Below are positions 10,182 to 19,964 of a DNA stretch of 64,000 nt, one piece after another (position 1 is the stretch's first letter; every line of letters starts with the position of its first letter). The stretch is from the NCBI GenBank assembly GCA_958450365.1, contig CAUEEP010000903.1:558001-622000 (forward strand), in the 5' to 3' direction. Source of the DNA: Mesorhabditis belari. Its lineage: Eukaryota; Nematoda; Chromadorea; Rhabditida; Rhabditidae. The notes beneath the pieces were generated by a model. It was not told where the DNA came from and did no database searches. It was given only the letters and a program-made list of their open reading frames with translations. The translations under genes and the position numbers were made by a program.

Positions 10182-10529
10182 TTGTGTGATTACCACACTT
10201 TGCTTTTATTGTTAATGTTTGTCGATAAAAAAAACTTTCCATCAAAATGCAAAATCAAAATGGTTTACAAAGCTTTTGCTCAATCTCCCAGATGGAGTCA
10301 GTCCAATTCGTGTCTACCATGCTTTTCCGCTCCAGTGTCCCACCAACAGACCAGCGTTACATTTACGCAAAGCGGTGATGCAGCGCACAACATGAGCTTT
10401 TTCCTCTATCGACAAAGACATGATCTCTCGACTGAGAAGTCATTTGATGGAGATAAGGAAATGATCCAACAGATTCGTCGAAAAATCAACTCTTTTATAA
10501 ACAAGTTGATTCCACGATTCAAAACCTGA
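10182..10529 (+). CDS. Unrecognised open frame in the centre of the inverted repeat
   Basis: A 115-codon frame ends DKEMIQQIRRKINSFINKLI, then PRFKT*. A second frame through 10,285-10,390 reads DGVSPIRVYHAFPLQCPTNR and looks equally protein-like. Part of a spliced gene is possible, but I see neither a family motif nor decisive splice sites. The region is single copy in this window. Confidence 0.25.
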   Translation: MCDYHTLLLLLMFVDKKNFPSKCKIKMVYKAFAQSPRWSQSNSCLPCFSAPVSHQQTSVTFTQSGDAAHNMSFFLYRQRHDLSTEKSFDGDKEMIQQIRRKINSFINKLIPRFKT

Positions 10530-11205
10530 ACGATTTGCCTCGAATTGAGAAATTGAATAGAAATCCGACAACAAAGTGCATTTATGAAAAATGAAAAGCG
10601 GATAAAATGCATTTTAATCGTTTCCTCACTCAGTAAAAGCCATTTGAGATCCCTCTTTGCATATAAAAGGACACGTAATGTCGGGATGAGAGACACCCGT
10701 TTTCCGCCGTTGATAGCAATCTGAAAAGAGATTCTTTATTCATTTACATAAAGGAATTCTCTCAATTTGCTGGTGACATTTACGATAAATCTTTTTTGAA
10801 TAATTGGAGATCAAAATTGGGAAAAGTCTCGATTTGTTGGTTTTGTCGATTTGAATTGACTGCTTGTTCAGCTCAACAAAATTTATAAATGATTGAGAGA
10901 TGAAAATCTCACCTCGACGTGGGTGTCCGAATTTAGAATTCCTCCAATTCGTGAAATCTACCGAATACTCTCGAGCACCAGGTTTGTTATCTGAAAGTAC
11001 ATCTGAAAGAATGTATACCATGTGCCAATAATTTGATTTCTTTAACACTTTCTTTTTCTTTCTTTAACACTTTCTCTACAACGAATATAATACAAGAAAT
11101 TATTTTCACACACGAATTGGAGCAAAGACTGTCGAAAGAGTCATCAACTCCTCGTCGGCTATCACACATAAGTAAGTGAAATGAAAATGACTATATAACA
11201 TAAAA
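10530..11205. other. Spacer without recognised gene
   Basis: Several short frames on both strands lack motifs. Nothing is supported here. Confidence 0.4.
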
Positions 11206-11457
11206 TTGGTATGTACAAACACTGCCTCTGGTTTTGTTCCCGTCCGACCCCTCCCATTCAAGACCCTAATTGAGGAGTGTTTGGATATTGATATTGTTCA
11301 ATGTGATGAAGTTAATTGTTCAGAATTGGCGTTTATTAAGTGTGCTAAATGCGCCAACTGTTATTGGTTTTACCATTTTTTTGAACCCTTTCATTATGAG
11401 TGTCGATTTAAAATTTTTCTTTATTCAAAAATAGTTCAAAAAGAAAAAAAGACTTAA
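11206..11457 (+). CDS. AN1-type zinc-finger-like open frame
   Basis: The 83-codon frame contains CDEVNCSELAFIKCAKC, then HFFEPFHYEC. The spacing C-x4-C-x7-C-x2-C followed by H-x5-H-x2-C resembles the AN1 finger of ZFAND2-type proteins (arsenite-inducible AIP-1 in nematodes), although one ligand position is Trp instead of Cys. The downstream part runs into a tRNA-derived repeat, so this is at best a displaced exon or fragment. Confidence 0.35.
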   Translation: MVCTNTASGFVPVRPLPFKTLIEECLDIDIVQCDEVNCSELAFIKCAKCANCYWFYHFFEPFHYECRFKIFLYSKIVQKEKKT

Positions 11458-11717
11458 AAAAGCTAAAAGCAAACACTTTAGAAACTCGAAAAAGTGTTTT
11501 GCGGAAGTTTTGCAAAAGAAAAGCCAAAAGCAGGGCCGCGAGGGGAATCGAGCCCAGAGGAAAAATTGCACTGGTTTGATAGTCTAAAGCCGTCCGCTAG
11601 ACCCCCGCTGCTTTTCTTCCCTTCGACGTGGCACCCTCTTATAGGTGAGGTGAGAGTTTGCCGAAAATGGCCGAAACTTTGCTTGCGCCTTTCTCGAAAG
11701 CCGGGGCCCGTGGGCAA
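11430..11717 (-). repeat. tRNA-derived SINE-like repeat, copy 1
   Basis: A ~290-bp block is repeated at 18,428-18,702. On the minus strand it contains an A-box-like GGTCTAGCGGACGGC and a B-box-like GGCTCGATTCC inside a segment (about 11,612-11,534) whose ends could pair as an acceptor stem. A shared 3' tail is rich in AAAAGC and T runs. The tRNA fold is degenerate, so this is a tRNA-derived retroelement or duplicated tRNA pseudogene rather than a working tRNA. Confidence 0.5.
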
Positions 11718-11929
11718 CAAAACAAACACAGCATCGGATTCGTCATGTCCTATAGGCCATCTCATTGCCATCTAAAAACCTTACACCCTCTTTGGGATGT
11801 GCCCTTGTAAGTCTAATTGGTAGCACTAGTACTAAGTCTAGTACTAATTAATCCAGTACCAAAGTGTTTAAAGTTTCGCTACAATTGCCATATCCATAAA
11901 TGGTGACCAGTTCTGCCAGCCCCTAGTCA

Positions 11930-12230
11930 GGAAATGCCATAAGTTCAAATTCACATCGAATTCTGTTCTGAAATATATCCGCGTTCTTGACCCACTGTCA
12001 ACATTTAGTTATCAAATCGAATCGCACAAACACGGCCCGCACAGCGTCGATTCGGGATACTTTATGAATTGCGACTTCTAAAGAAAGTGATTGATGATCA
12101 TTGTTTGAAAGCATCTCTCGAACCAAGATCGAACCACGGAACGCCGAGCTTTCGATCTAGGCCGTTACTCTAGTTAATTTGGACTAATAAATACTCATTT
12201 GATTGAAAAGAGATCTTTGTTAAACTCAAA
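11930..12230 (+). pseudogene. Mirror copy of the nuclease 3' relic and spacer
   Basis: This is the inverse of 9.6-10.05 kb: a few bases of the nuclease 3' end, then ATCGAATCGCACAAACACGG, then the CGCCGAGCTTTCGATCTAGG spacer. It marks the inner edge of the right arm of the A/B inverted repeat. Confidence 0.6.
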
Positions 12231-12894
12231 GGGATTTTCGAAAAGCATCTCTTTCGCCGGATCTCCTACTCATGATGCCGGACAGTGTTTCAGTTTGACA
12301 TCACTAACGGGCACCTTATCTAGTCGACCATTTTGCAAGAAAAGTTGTTGCAAGAGTATAATGTAATGATATGTGCATACCTAAATGATTGCATCCAACA
12401 AATTTCGTCTGAACATGGGGTTTCATTCGATTTTTGACTATAAAGATATCTACAGCTCATTATATCTACAATACATACATACCTTATCTAATTTTTGGCT
12501 AATCGTTAAGATTAGGCAAAAATCTAATGCTCGACCGGGAAATCTCCGCCTACAGAACCAATATTGAGAACAAAAACAGAGAACAAAAATCAAAGACAAA
12601 TCGACGAGTTGAGGGACGAGAAGTGCGAGCTTCACGAAGAATTGTCAGTTTCCTCATGCTGATGTTCATTGATGTTCAACACGTTTATCTAATAGTCTAT
12701 TCAGGAGCGACGAGAGCGCCAAATACTTGCAACTTCGGCGTAATTCTGGCTTCTTGGAAAAACTTTTTACATGAGATTTGGAACAAACAATTCAGAAATA
12801 AAGAAAAAGATAAGGTGCAGTTGTGTGTTTTCAGAAGATTGAATAAAATGGGATCTATTGGTATTTGTCCACAAAAAAGAACACGAAGCATTTA

Positions 12895-14821
12895 TCAGAA
12901 TTGAGAGCTCCTTTTGCAGATAAACCGCGGCTGATAGGTAGGAGACTTGGAGTACCATTTCCCACTGTGGCTCCCAAGCTGAAATGAGTTCATTTCTGAT
13001 TGAAATCCTTTGATAAAACACTTTGCATTATTTGACAAAAAGAAATTTTGCTCGGATTGATCGAAATATTTTTGGATTAATTATGGATTGGAAATCGGAA
13101 TAAATATTGATGATTTCACGTCGAAAATCTCACAATAGCGTGGGTGTTCAAATCCGTTCGATCGTTCGAACCCCACAACGAAACTACAACCCGCCAATTC
13201 GTGAATTGCAACGGACTCCGATCCGTCCATTCAAAAGCATTTTCTTTCTTCGGATTTCTCTAAATAAAAAAATTTTTACATTTCACTGAGAGCTGTTTTC
13301 ACAAAGAGGCAAAGGCCGAAAGAATCATTACTTTCTTGTTATTTATTTTTTTCAGTAAGAAAAATTCAACCTTCAGTCCGATCCAGAAGTGAGAATTCGA
13401 ATCAATATTTTTCGCTGAAATAAATATCGATTATTTTGGCTTATAAAGCATAAATTTCTACGAAAACCATGAATTTTCAATATTGAATCATTTTACTTTC
13501 TTACCGAGTTTCCGAACAAGATCGTTCTCTTCCTGACTGTGAATTGAGACTAAATGGCCCTTTCGACTCGCACAATATGCCTCGGCTTCATCGAATGTTA
13601 TATATTGAGCGATAACCTTGAGATGGAGATAATCCTGGTTCACAATATCCACCAAACCTTGTACCAAGAAGCGGTTTTTGCCAAATACGCCCATCCATCC
13701 CGATTCAAGAAAGTCATCGTTCGATTTCTGAATTTCTTCGAAAAACTTTACTCCAGATTTTTTCGACCAAGACTCAATCGTTAGTTTAAAAAACTCACAA
13801 ATCTGCCTGCAACTTCACAATTTCGGCCGTTTTGTTTTCCCATTCAAATTGTCTAGAGAGGAATTGATTGGATTGAGTGGAATGGGTGTTTTGGGAGTGA
13901 AAAAGCTGTTTTCTCAAGTCTCAGTCGACAAGAGTTGCCAAATAAACTCACATTTGGGTTTCGAGATCAAAGTTTTTGCTCTGCAACGCGTTGATTTTCC
14001 CTTCGAGCTCTCCAATCTTGACTTTTCCGTCTCTTGCTTCCGTATTTTGAGTTCTTCTGAAAAAAGTTCGGCTTTTTACTATATATTGGGCTTGTCAAAA
14101 AGAAAATTACAAAATTAGTACAATTGTGCTTCGAGATCGGCGTTCTTCCTTTTCGTCTCGGCGATTTTCCTTTCCAATTCTCGATTGCTCTCCCGTCCAT
14201 CAACCAAATCCGCCTCCAACTTTGCATTTTTCCCCATTAAATTCGCCTCGATTTGAGCCATTTTTGCTGTCAATCGACTCATCTCGACGTCTTTGTCCTT
14301 CGTTTCGTTCCGCTCTCTTGCGCTGAATACTCAAATTACTCACTACTCAAAATCCAAAAAAGATGAGCTTGAATTCTTCAAGATTTTTGATTTCACCTAC
14401 ATTTCCCTCTCGAGTCCGCTGATTTTTCTGGAGCCTCGACGAGTTCTTGTTGGGTTTCATTCCTGAAAAGTCTTGTCATTGAGACACTCAAGGCCATCTA
14501 TTGTTTATTCTATCAATTTAGCTTTTCTCTCAAAAAACCAACAAATTTCTTCGACAAGATCTCAAAAGGACGGTGTCCAGACAATCCTTTTTACTGCTGA
14601 AATCTAAGATCATCGAAAAATCTCTTTCTGACCAACTTCAAAGTACGACGATCACGAATCTCATCTCGATCATTCGGAGATCTGAATGGTTGACAACATA
14701 GCTATTTGAAAGGATAAGAATACGTGGATGGATCCACTTGGACGCTTTCTTGAATGGACGATGAAATTTGATGGAAAAGGAGGAGAATCGTGATGAATAG
14801 ACCGACGGCCATCACACCCAT
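12895..14821 (-). CDS. CTL-B: type II coiled-coil C-type lectin with one frameshift
   Basis: Exons on the minus strand: 14821-14724 (anchor, [16 protein letters not shown]), 14681-14595, 14462-14401, 14322-14122, 14056-13952, 13852-13799, 13727-13658, 13616-13505, 13414-13371, 13259-13134 and 12978-12895. All agree in phase except the third, which is 62 nt instead of the paralogues' 63. Because every stalk exon is phase 2-2, skipping that exon restores a 326-residue frame. The CTLD is complete ([64 protein letters not shown]). The longer N-terminal reading seen in CTL-A carries a TAA here, so translation may begin at the anchor. B is the mirror partner of A in the 10.8-kb inverted repeat. Confidence 0.65.
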
Positions 14822-15145
14822 TCCGCTGAATTGGTTGATTAGTTTTGAATTCGGGGAAATGGGAAGAACGAATGAGGCGACGGTGCGATAAACAATTGTT
14901 TTTTTACGGAAAAGTGCTTTTGAGGGCTCTGCAATCGTTTAGGAAAGCGATTGACTCATTAAGCTGTTGAAAGAATCGCTTCGAATAGAACTTCGTGCAA
15001 AAAAGAGTAGCATTTCGGGAAAAAGAAAGCCGTCAGTTCGGGTGAAGTTAGTGAGTGAGAAAACGCGGAGTTAGCAGGAGACTACTTTCGGGGAAGGTCA
15101 ACTGAACCGACCGTTCCCATCAAGTCGCCACAATTGTTCCTCAAT

Positions 15146-16330
15146 CTCCGCGGGGGAAACTATCTATCTCCCCCGCGGCGTAAACAATTTTTCCTAGAGC
15201 CTTTTTGACTTCTCCAACTTCAAAATTCAAAGCTGCTCGAGGTGTCATCATTGTTGATTGTTGTTTTGGTTGTTCTATGTTTTTTGGATTGTTTTGTGTT
15301 AAAGCAGAACCTTTTTGTGAAAAGCATTGCTAAACAAAACTTCTCTAAAACGGAGACTGCTCAAGGCATTAAAACCTTGAAAAAGAAAATAGACGATCAG
15401 CTACCAGACTCGAAGCTGAGAGCCCCCGTTTTGCCTCCTGGAACCAGCATCATGATCAGGAAATTTATCGAGGGCACTGAGACTGAGAAGCAATGAATGA
15501 GAAATTTGGAGAGATTTTGAACTTGAGTGATGTTGATTCGGATGAGTAGCTTTCTCAGATCAAATTTCGTCGAACTCAAGTCGAACTCGAGACAAAGAAA
15601 GAAGATCACAAAAATCTTGAGGCATCAGGATGATGAGGTTGGTTGTAGAATCTCTGGAATCTTCCTTTCCCTCCTCGATGTCTTCAGAGCAGCCCTTTTT
15701 TTTTACCAAATCTCCAGAAATTCCCGAAATGACCGAAGAATTGCCTGAAAAGAGTGTCAAACGCATAGAAGAACCGGCCATCTTGTTGAAGAAAATCGCC
15801 TAGCTCGAAGCGGACTTGTGGGTTATTCGCCAAATATTTGCTTCTATCAAAAAACGTCCTGAATTTCGTTTTGAATTTTCTCGAAGAACAAGTGACAATT
15901 AAAGGAAAAGGCTACTAAATAAGCAGAATTGATGAGGAAATCAAACAAGATATTTGTTGCCAAGCAAAAGACGGATTTCTTACCAAATAAGGAGAAAGGA
16001 GGGGAATGCCCGATTCGTTTAGTCATCGCTAGTCAACCAAAAACAATGAATATTCATTTCAGCGAAAACTGAAAACGAAAACTGCTACAAAATAACAATG
16101 ATTTGGGGCAAGAAATAGAATAAGAACACTCGGATTTCCGCAATAATTTACCAATATTTAGACTACCAAGATTAGAGAACTTTTATTAGTGGCTATTCCT
16201 CACAGTAATGCCTTTTTCCGTCATTTTCGAAATAGCAGACTCTTTGTGAAAAGTAATTCGTTTGACTGATAGTTCTTTGATAGAACCTAAAGTCGATTCT
16301 GGTTGATTCTATTATAAAGGCCTTTAGTCA
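15146..16330 (+). pseudogene. Decayed head-to-head partner of CTL-B
   Basis: This is the mirror image of 5.46-6.5 kb: GC-rich hairpin, hydrophobic exon (VSSLLIVVLVVLCFLDCFVL), KTLKKKIDDQLPDSKLRAP, acidic segment with a TAG (DSDE*LSQIKF), and a coiled-coil exon with a TAG (KKIA*LEADL). After a TTTCAG acceptor near 16,060 comes CGAAAACTGAAAACG, which resembles the lectin exon starting AKTV. Near 16,390 the end of the next lectin exon (TACGCTTTGGTGACATTTTC) survives. It is a broken divergent lectin gene. Confidence 0.55.
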
Positions 16331-16369
16331 CTGTCGTTTCTATGCTTGACCCATTATTTTTTTCATTTT

Positions 16370-16770
16370 TCAAGCAAATACTTGTACGCTTTGGTGACAT
16401 TTTCTTGATTCTTGACGACGTTCCATCAACATTTGATGAGCCTTAAACAAATTCGAGTCGAGACCCCTTTTCATTAAGACATTCGTTGCAGCTTCGGCAC
16501 TCATTAAAGCTACCTCGATTGTTTCCATTTGTCGAGTCATTTCGGGTAGTTCATTTAGCAGATCTATAGAAGAACTAGCGATAGTAAAGAGAATTCATCT
16601 ACCTCGAAATTGATTTTTCTGTTTGTTGACGTAGTACGTAGCATAGATATGTGTAGTATGTTGGACATTTGACTTGATAGGCGCTTGAATCCTTATAAGT
16701 CTTCGGTCGTGTCTTCAAACAGCAAATCGAAGCCCACATTGAAGAGCAAATGATTTCTTCAAACCATTGA
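16370..16770 (-). CDS. Unrecognised two-exon coding fragment
   Basis: On the minus strand one frame reads MWASICCLKTRPKTYKDSSA, then YQVKCPTYYTYLCYVLRQQT. After a CTATAG acceptor-like site a second reads MTRQMETIEVALMSAEAATN and ends QSVQVFA*. Both look protein-like (Cys-rich, then amphipathic), but the junction I tried does not keep frame and I do not recognise the family. It may be a pseudogene fragment. Confidence 0.3.
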
Positions 16771-16837
16771 GAAGTTTATTCGGTTATGCAGATTGACTGA
16801 CTCAATAAATTTGAAACTAGACTTTTCTTGTTTTAAA

Positions 16838-17210
16838 CGGCCCAAAGAGCCGAAACGAGGTTGTGAAGAAGCTGTCGGGTAGGAGACCAGACCGTCCATT
16901 TCCCATGGCCGCTCCAAAACTGAAATTTGTTCATTTCTAAAGAAAAGAAAAAAAAAGAAATATCCTTAGATCGATAGAAACATGTTTGAATAAACTATGC
17001 ATTGGAAATAAATAAATGAATAAATATCGATGATTTCGGATTTCCGTGATGATTTCACCTTTTTCCAGAATAAGCCGAACTTTTGTGTAAATAACTTCAA
17101 TAATCTCAGCCTTCCATTCATGTTGCAAAAGTTTTAATCTTATTTTATCATTTGACTTTAAATACCCACCTTCATCTTTCAACGAGCCTAATACCTCACT
17201 TGCCATTTCT
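16838..17210 (-). pseudogene. Stray C-type lectin last exon and neighbouring sequence
   Basis: After a TTTCAG acceptor at about 16,935 the minus strand encodes FWSGHGKWTVWSPTRQ, the start of the lectin last exon, before diverging where the paralogues have RPFICKR. Upstream (17,206-16,937) lies a frame beginning MASEVLGSLKDEGGYLKSND that I do not recognise. The lectin exon has lost its conserved Cys and is non-functional. Confidence 0.45.
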
Positions 17211-17259
17211 GAGGCTTCATCGCCTGAACGCCTGAAACTGAACCTTTGATCTCGAAAAG

Positions 17260-17700
17260 CTACCTTCTTGGCCGATTTATATTCCAGATCGGTTGGATTG
17301 AAAAAGTGATACCCGACGGGCTTCTTTTAACTATCGGTCTAACTATCGGTCCTTTGAACGTAAATTGAGCCAAAAGTAAAATGGCTTGTGGTTTGATGAG
17401 TGGAAGTAAGCTATGGAGCTTAGCTACATAGCTTACTTCCACAAGTTTGAGGGAGATCTTCTGATAAGACTTTTCGAGTTTCTGGTAATCACGACTCATC
17501 ACCAGAAAACATGGAATGAAGAACGAATCCTTCTGGACTCTCTGATCACTTTTTATCAAAACACGAAATTCTTTTTCTTGACATCCATTTCCTCTAACTT
17601 TATTGTGCTTAACAAAATCATTTCGAAGACGTTGTCCGAAGCTTTAGGTGAAGTTGTTTGTAGCGATGAGGTTTCTATTGACTAGCGATTGATTCGTGTC
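17260..17700 (-). repeat. Coding-like block duplicated at 19.3-19.65 kb
   Basis: The minus-strand frame containing IKSDQRVQKDSFFIP recurs at 19,495-19,301 with flanking DNA. The second copy keeps a longer frame (EEKEFRVLIKSDQRVQKDSF, then NILSENLLQTLKIHSGRLED). No family was recognised. It is probably part of an old gene duplicated with this region. Confidence 0.35.
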
Positions 17701-17734
17701 ATCGTGAGTCAAAACAATTCGTGTCATCGTGAGC

Positions 17735-18428
17735 TCTACCCTGCTTCAAAAAGGCAAATCGCATGATTTTTGGGGAAGAATTCTAACATCTGATGAAACA
17801 TGAATTCAATATGAGAATGTGAAGCGCAAAAATCAGTGGCTTTCTCTAGGTCAACCCCCACAACCAACTTCAAAACCCGATATTCATGGAAAGAGACTTA
17901 TGCTTTGCTGTTGGTGGAATACAAAAGGTTTGGTGTATTATGAGTTGTTGAATCTGGTAGAAACTGTCACCGCTGATCGTTATTCAAAACAGTTGATGAG
18001 GGTTAACGAAGCTTTAAAGAAATTGGGCGTTCAAACATCAAAAGTGCTATTTTGCAAAACGTGATAATGCAAAACCTCAAACTGCAAAAATCACTCACCA
18101 AAAAATCGACGAGCTTGGCTGGAAACTTCTACCCCACGCACCTTATAGTCCCGATTTGGCCCCATCAGATTATTTTTTGTTTCGGTTGTTGAAGAGTCTT
18201 CTGATGTGAGAAAAGCTCGAGAATCATGCACAGATCAAAAAAGCAGTCGACATTTATTTTGGCTTTAAAACTCCCCATTTTTCGAGGATGGGATCAGGGA
18301 CTTGCGACGAAGATGGGAACAAGCCATCAATAATAATGGAGAATATCTCATTGATTGATGTGCGTTTTTTATGTCTTTAGCAATAGGCAGTTTTGTGAAA
18401 AAACCGACATTACTTTTTCCTCAACCTA
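17735..18428 (+). mobile_element. 3' half of a mariner transposon, degraded
   Basis: Frames across several breaks read LTSDET, KPDIHGKRLMLCCWWNTKGL, HDNAKPQTAKI..QKIDELGW, LLPHAPYSPDLAPSDYFLF and RRRWEQAINNNGEYLID*. These are the three mariner catalytic blocks (DD34D). The terminus ACTTTTTCCTCAACCTAATAG follows. The DNA-binding half is missing, so it is inactive. Confidence 0.85.
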
Positions 18429-18702
18429 ATAGTTCAAAAAGAAAAAAAAGACTGAAAAAGCTAAAAGCAAACACTTTAGGAACTCGAAAAAAATGTGTTG
18501 CGGAAGTTTTGCAAAAGAAAAGCCAAAAGTAGGGCGGCGAGAGGAATCGAACCCAGAGAAAAAAATTGCATTATTTTGATAGCCTAACGCAGTCCCCTAG
18601 ACCGCCGCTGCTTTTCTTCCCTTATAGGTGAGGTGAGAGTTCTCCGAAAATGACCGAAACTTTGCATGCGCTTTTCTCGAAAGCCAGGGCCCGTGGGCAA
18701 AA
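18428..18702 (-). repeat. tRNA-derived SINE-like repeat, copy 2
   Basis: This is the second copy of the block at 11,430-11,717, about 85-90% similar by eye. Its B box (GGTTCGATTCC on the minus strand) is closer to consensus and its acceptor-like stem (GCGGCG/CGCCGC) is better paired, suggesting this copy is nearer the source tRNA. It abuts the mariner 3' end exactly. Confidence 0.5.
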
Positions 18703-18799
18703 AGGGCTCTTTACGTGGGCTATTCATGAATGTTATTTATGAAGGTGGTTTCGACTTGAAGAATGGATGACAAATAGGTAGGTTTTAAATTGGTTGGTT

Positions 18800-19102
18800 T
18801 TAAAGGCCAATTGATAGAGTTTTGGTTAAATCCCGCCTGGATCTCTCGTGGACATGCGTTCTTCGGAGTGATTCTTTAAGAGAAGGGTTGAAAGCGCTGA
18901 AATGGAAATGAGTAAGGCTTTCGGGTAGTCTACGAACAGTATTTCTGTTGCAATAAAATTTCACCCAATGTCCCGTTTGATTGTCTTCATCATCTTCTAT
19001 TTCAGGCCATTCAGTTAACATTCCCAAGTCGACTTTTCCCAACCACAACAGCATCAGAAAAAGGAAAGCAAGAAGGAAAAAGGGAAATGAACACTTTTTC
19101 AT
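18800..19102 (-). CDS. Unrecognised open frame with N-terminal signal/anchor
   Basis: The frame begins MKKCSFPFFLLAFLFLMLLW, a strong hydrophobic signal or anchor, followed by an acidic segment (EWPEIEDDEDNQTGHW) and VKFYCNRNTVRRLPESLTHF. A CATTTCAG inside could be a splice acceptor, so this may be exon 1 of a secreted or membrane protein. No family is recognised. Confidence 0.35.
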   Translation of the reverse strand: MKKCSFPFFLLAFLFLMLLWLGKVDLGMLTEWPEIEDDEDNQTGHWVKFYCNRNTVRRLPESLTHFHFSAFNPSLKESLRRTHVHERSRRDLTKTLSIGL

Positions 19103-19300
19103 TATTCTAAATAAAACTCAATTTTAGAATTTAAATTCTTATCGATATAACTGGATAAACTTAAAGGTAACTGGGCAAACACAGACATTAATTGGCATAC
19201 AAATGAATGGACAAATTTACATTTATTACTACCTATTCTGCCCCTCCAGACGGATTAGATGGCCAATTAGAATACGTACAAAAATAATGCCTTCAAAAGA

Positions 19301-19650
19301 CTATCGAATGTCTTCTAATCTTCCGGAATGTATCTTTAAAGTTTGAAGCAGATTCTCTGATAAGATATTTCGAGCTTCTGGTAAGCCTGACTCATTGTCA
19401 GAAAAAAACGGAATGAAGAACGAATCCTTCTGGACTCTCTGATCACTTTTTATCAAAACACGGAATTCTTTTTCTTCACATTCATTTCCTCTCACTTTAT
19501 TGTGCTTAACAAAATCATTTAGAAGAAATTGTCCGAAGCTCTAGGTGGAGTCGTTTGTAACGATGAGATTTCTACCGATTCTGCTACTGGTTTGGTTTCA
19601 ATGAACTCTGTAACTAGAACACGACACGACATTTGACTAGCGATTGATTC
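19301..19650 (-). repeat. Second copy of the 17.3-17.7 kb coding-like block
   Basis: See the entry at 17,260. This copy keeps an open frame of about 64 codons on the minus strand. The next ~300 bases toward the nuclease gene repeat parts of the same block and contain no recognisable gene. Confidence 0.35.
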
Positions 19651-19964
19651 AGTAAGATAATCCAGAAGGGCCGCTCCGTAAGCCCCAACTTCTTTGACAA
19701 TGAAATCACGTGAACTTTAAATTCCTTGACCTAAATGAATAGGCCCGGTTCTCTGATACTTTTTATCAAAACACGAAATTCTTTCCTTGACATCCATTTC
19801 CTCTCACTTTATTGTATTTCAAATAAACATTTAGAAGAAGTTATTCTTCTTCTAAATGTTAGTTAACCTTAGGTGAAGTTGTTCGTAACAATGGGTTTCT
19901 ACCGATTCTACCGATCCTACCGATAAATGTTGCCAGTGGGTCAAGAACGCGGAACGCATTTCTA

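Noticed and set aside
11478..11775. Open frames of ~95 codons on both strands.
   Set aside because: They lie in the duplicated tRNA-derived repeat and are not kept open in the second copy at 18.5 kb.
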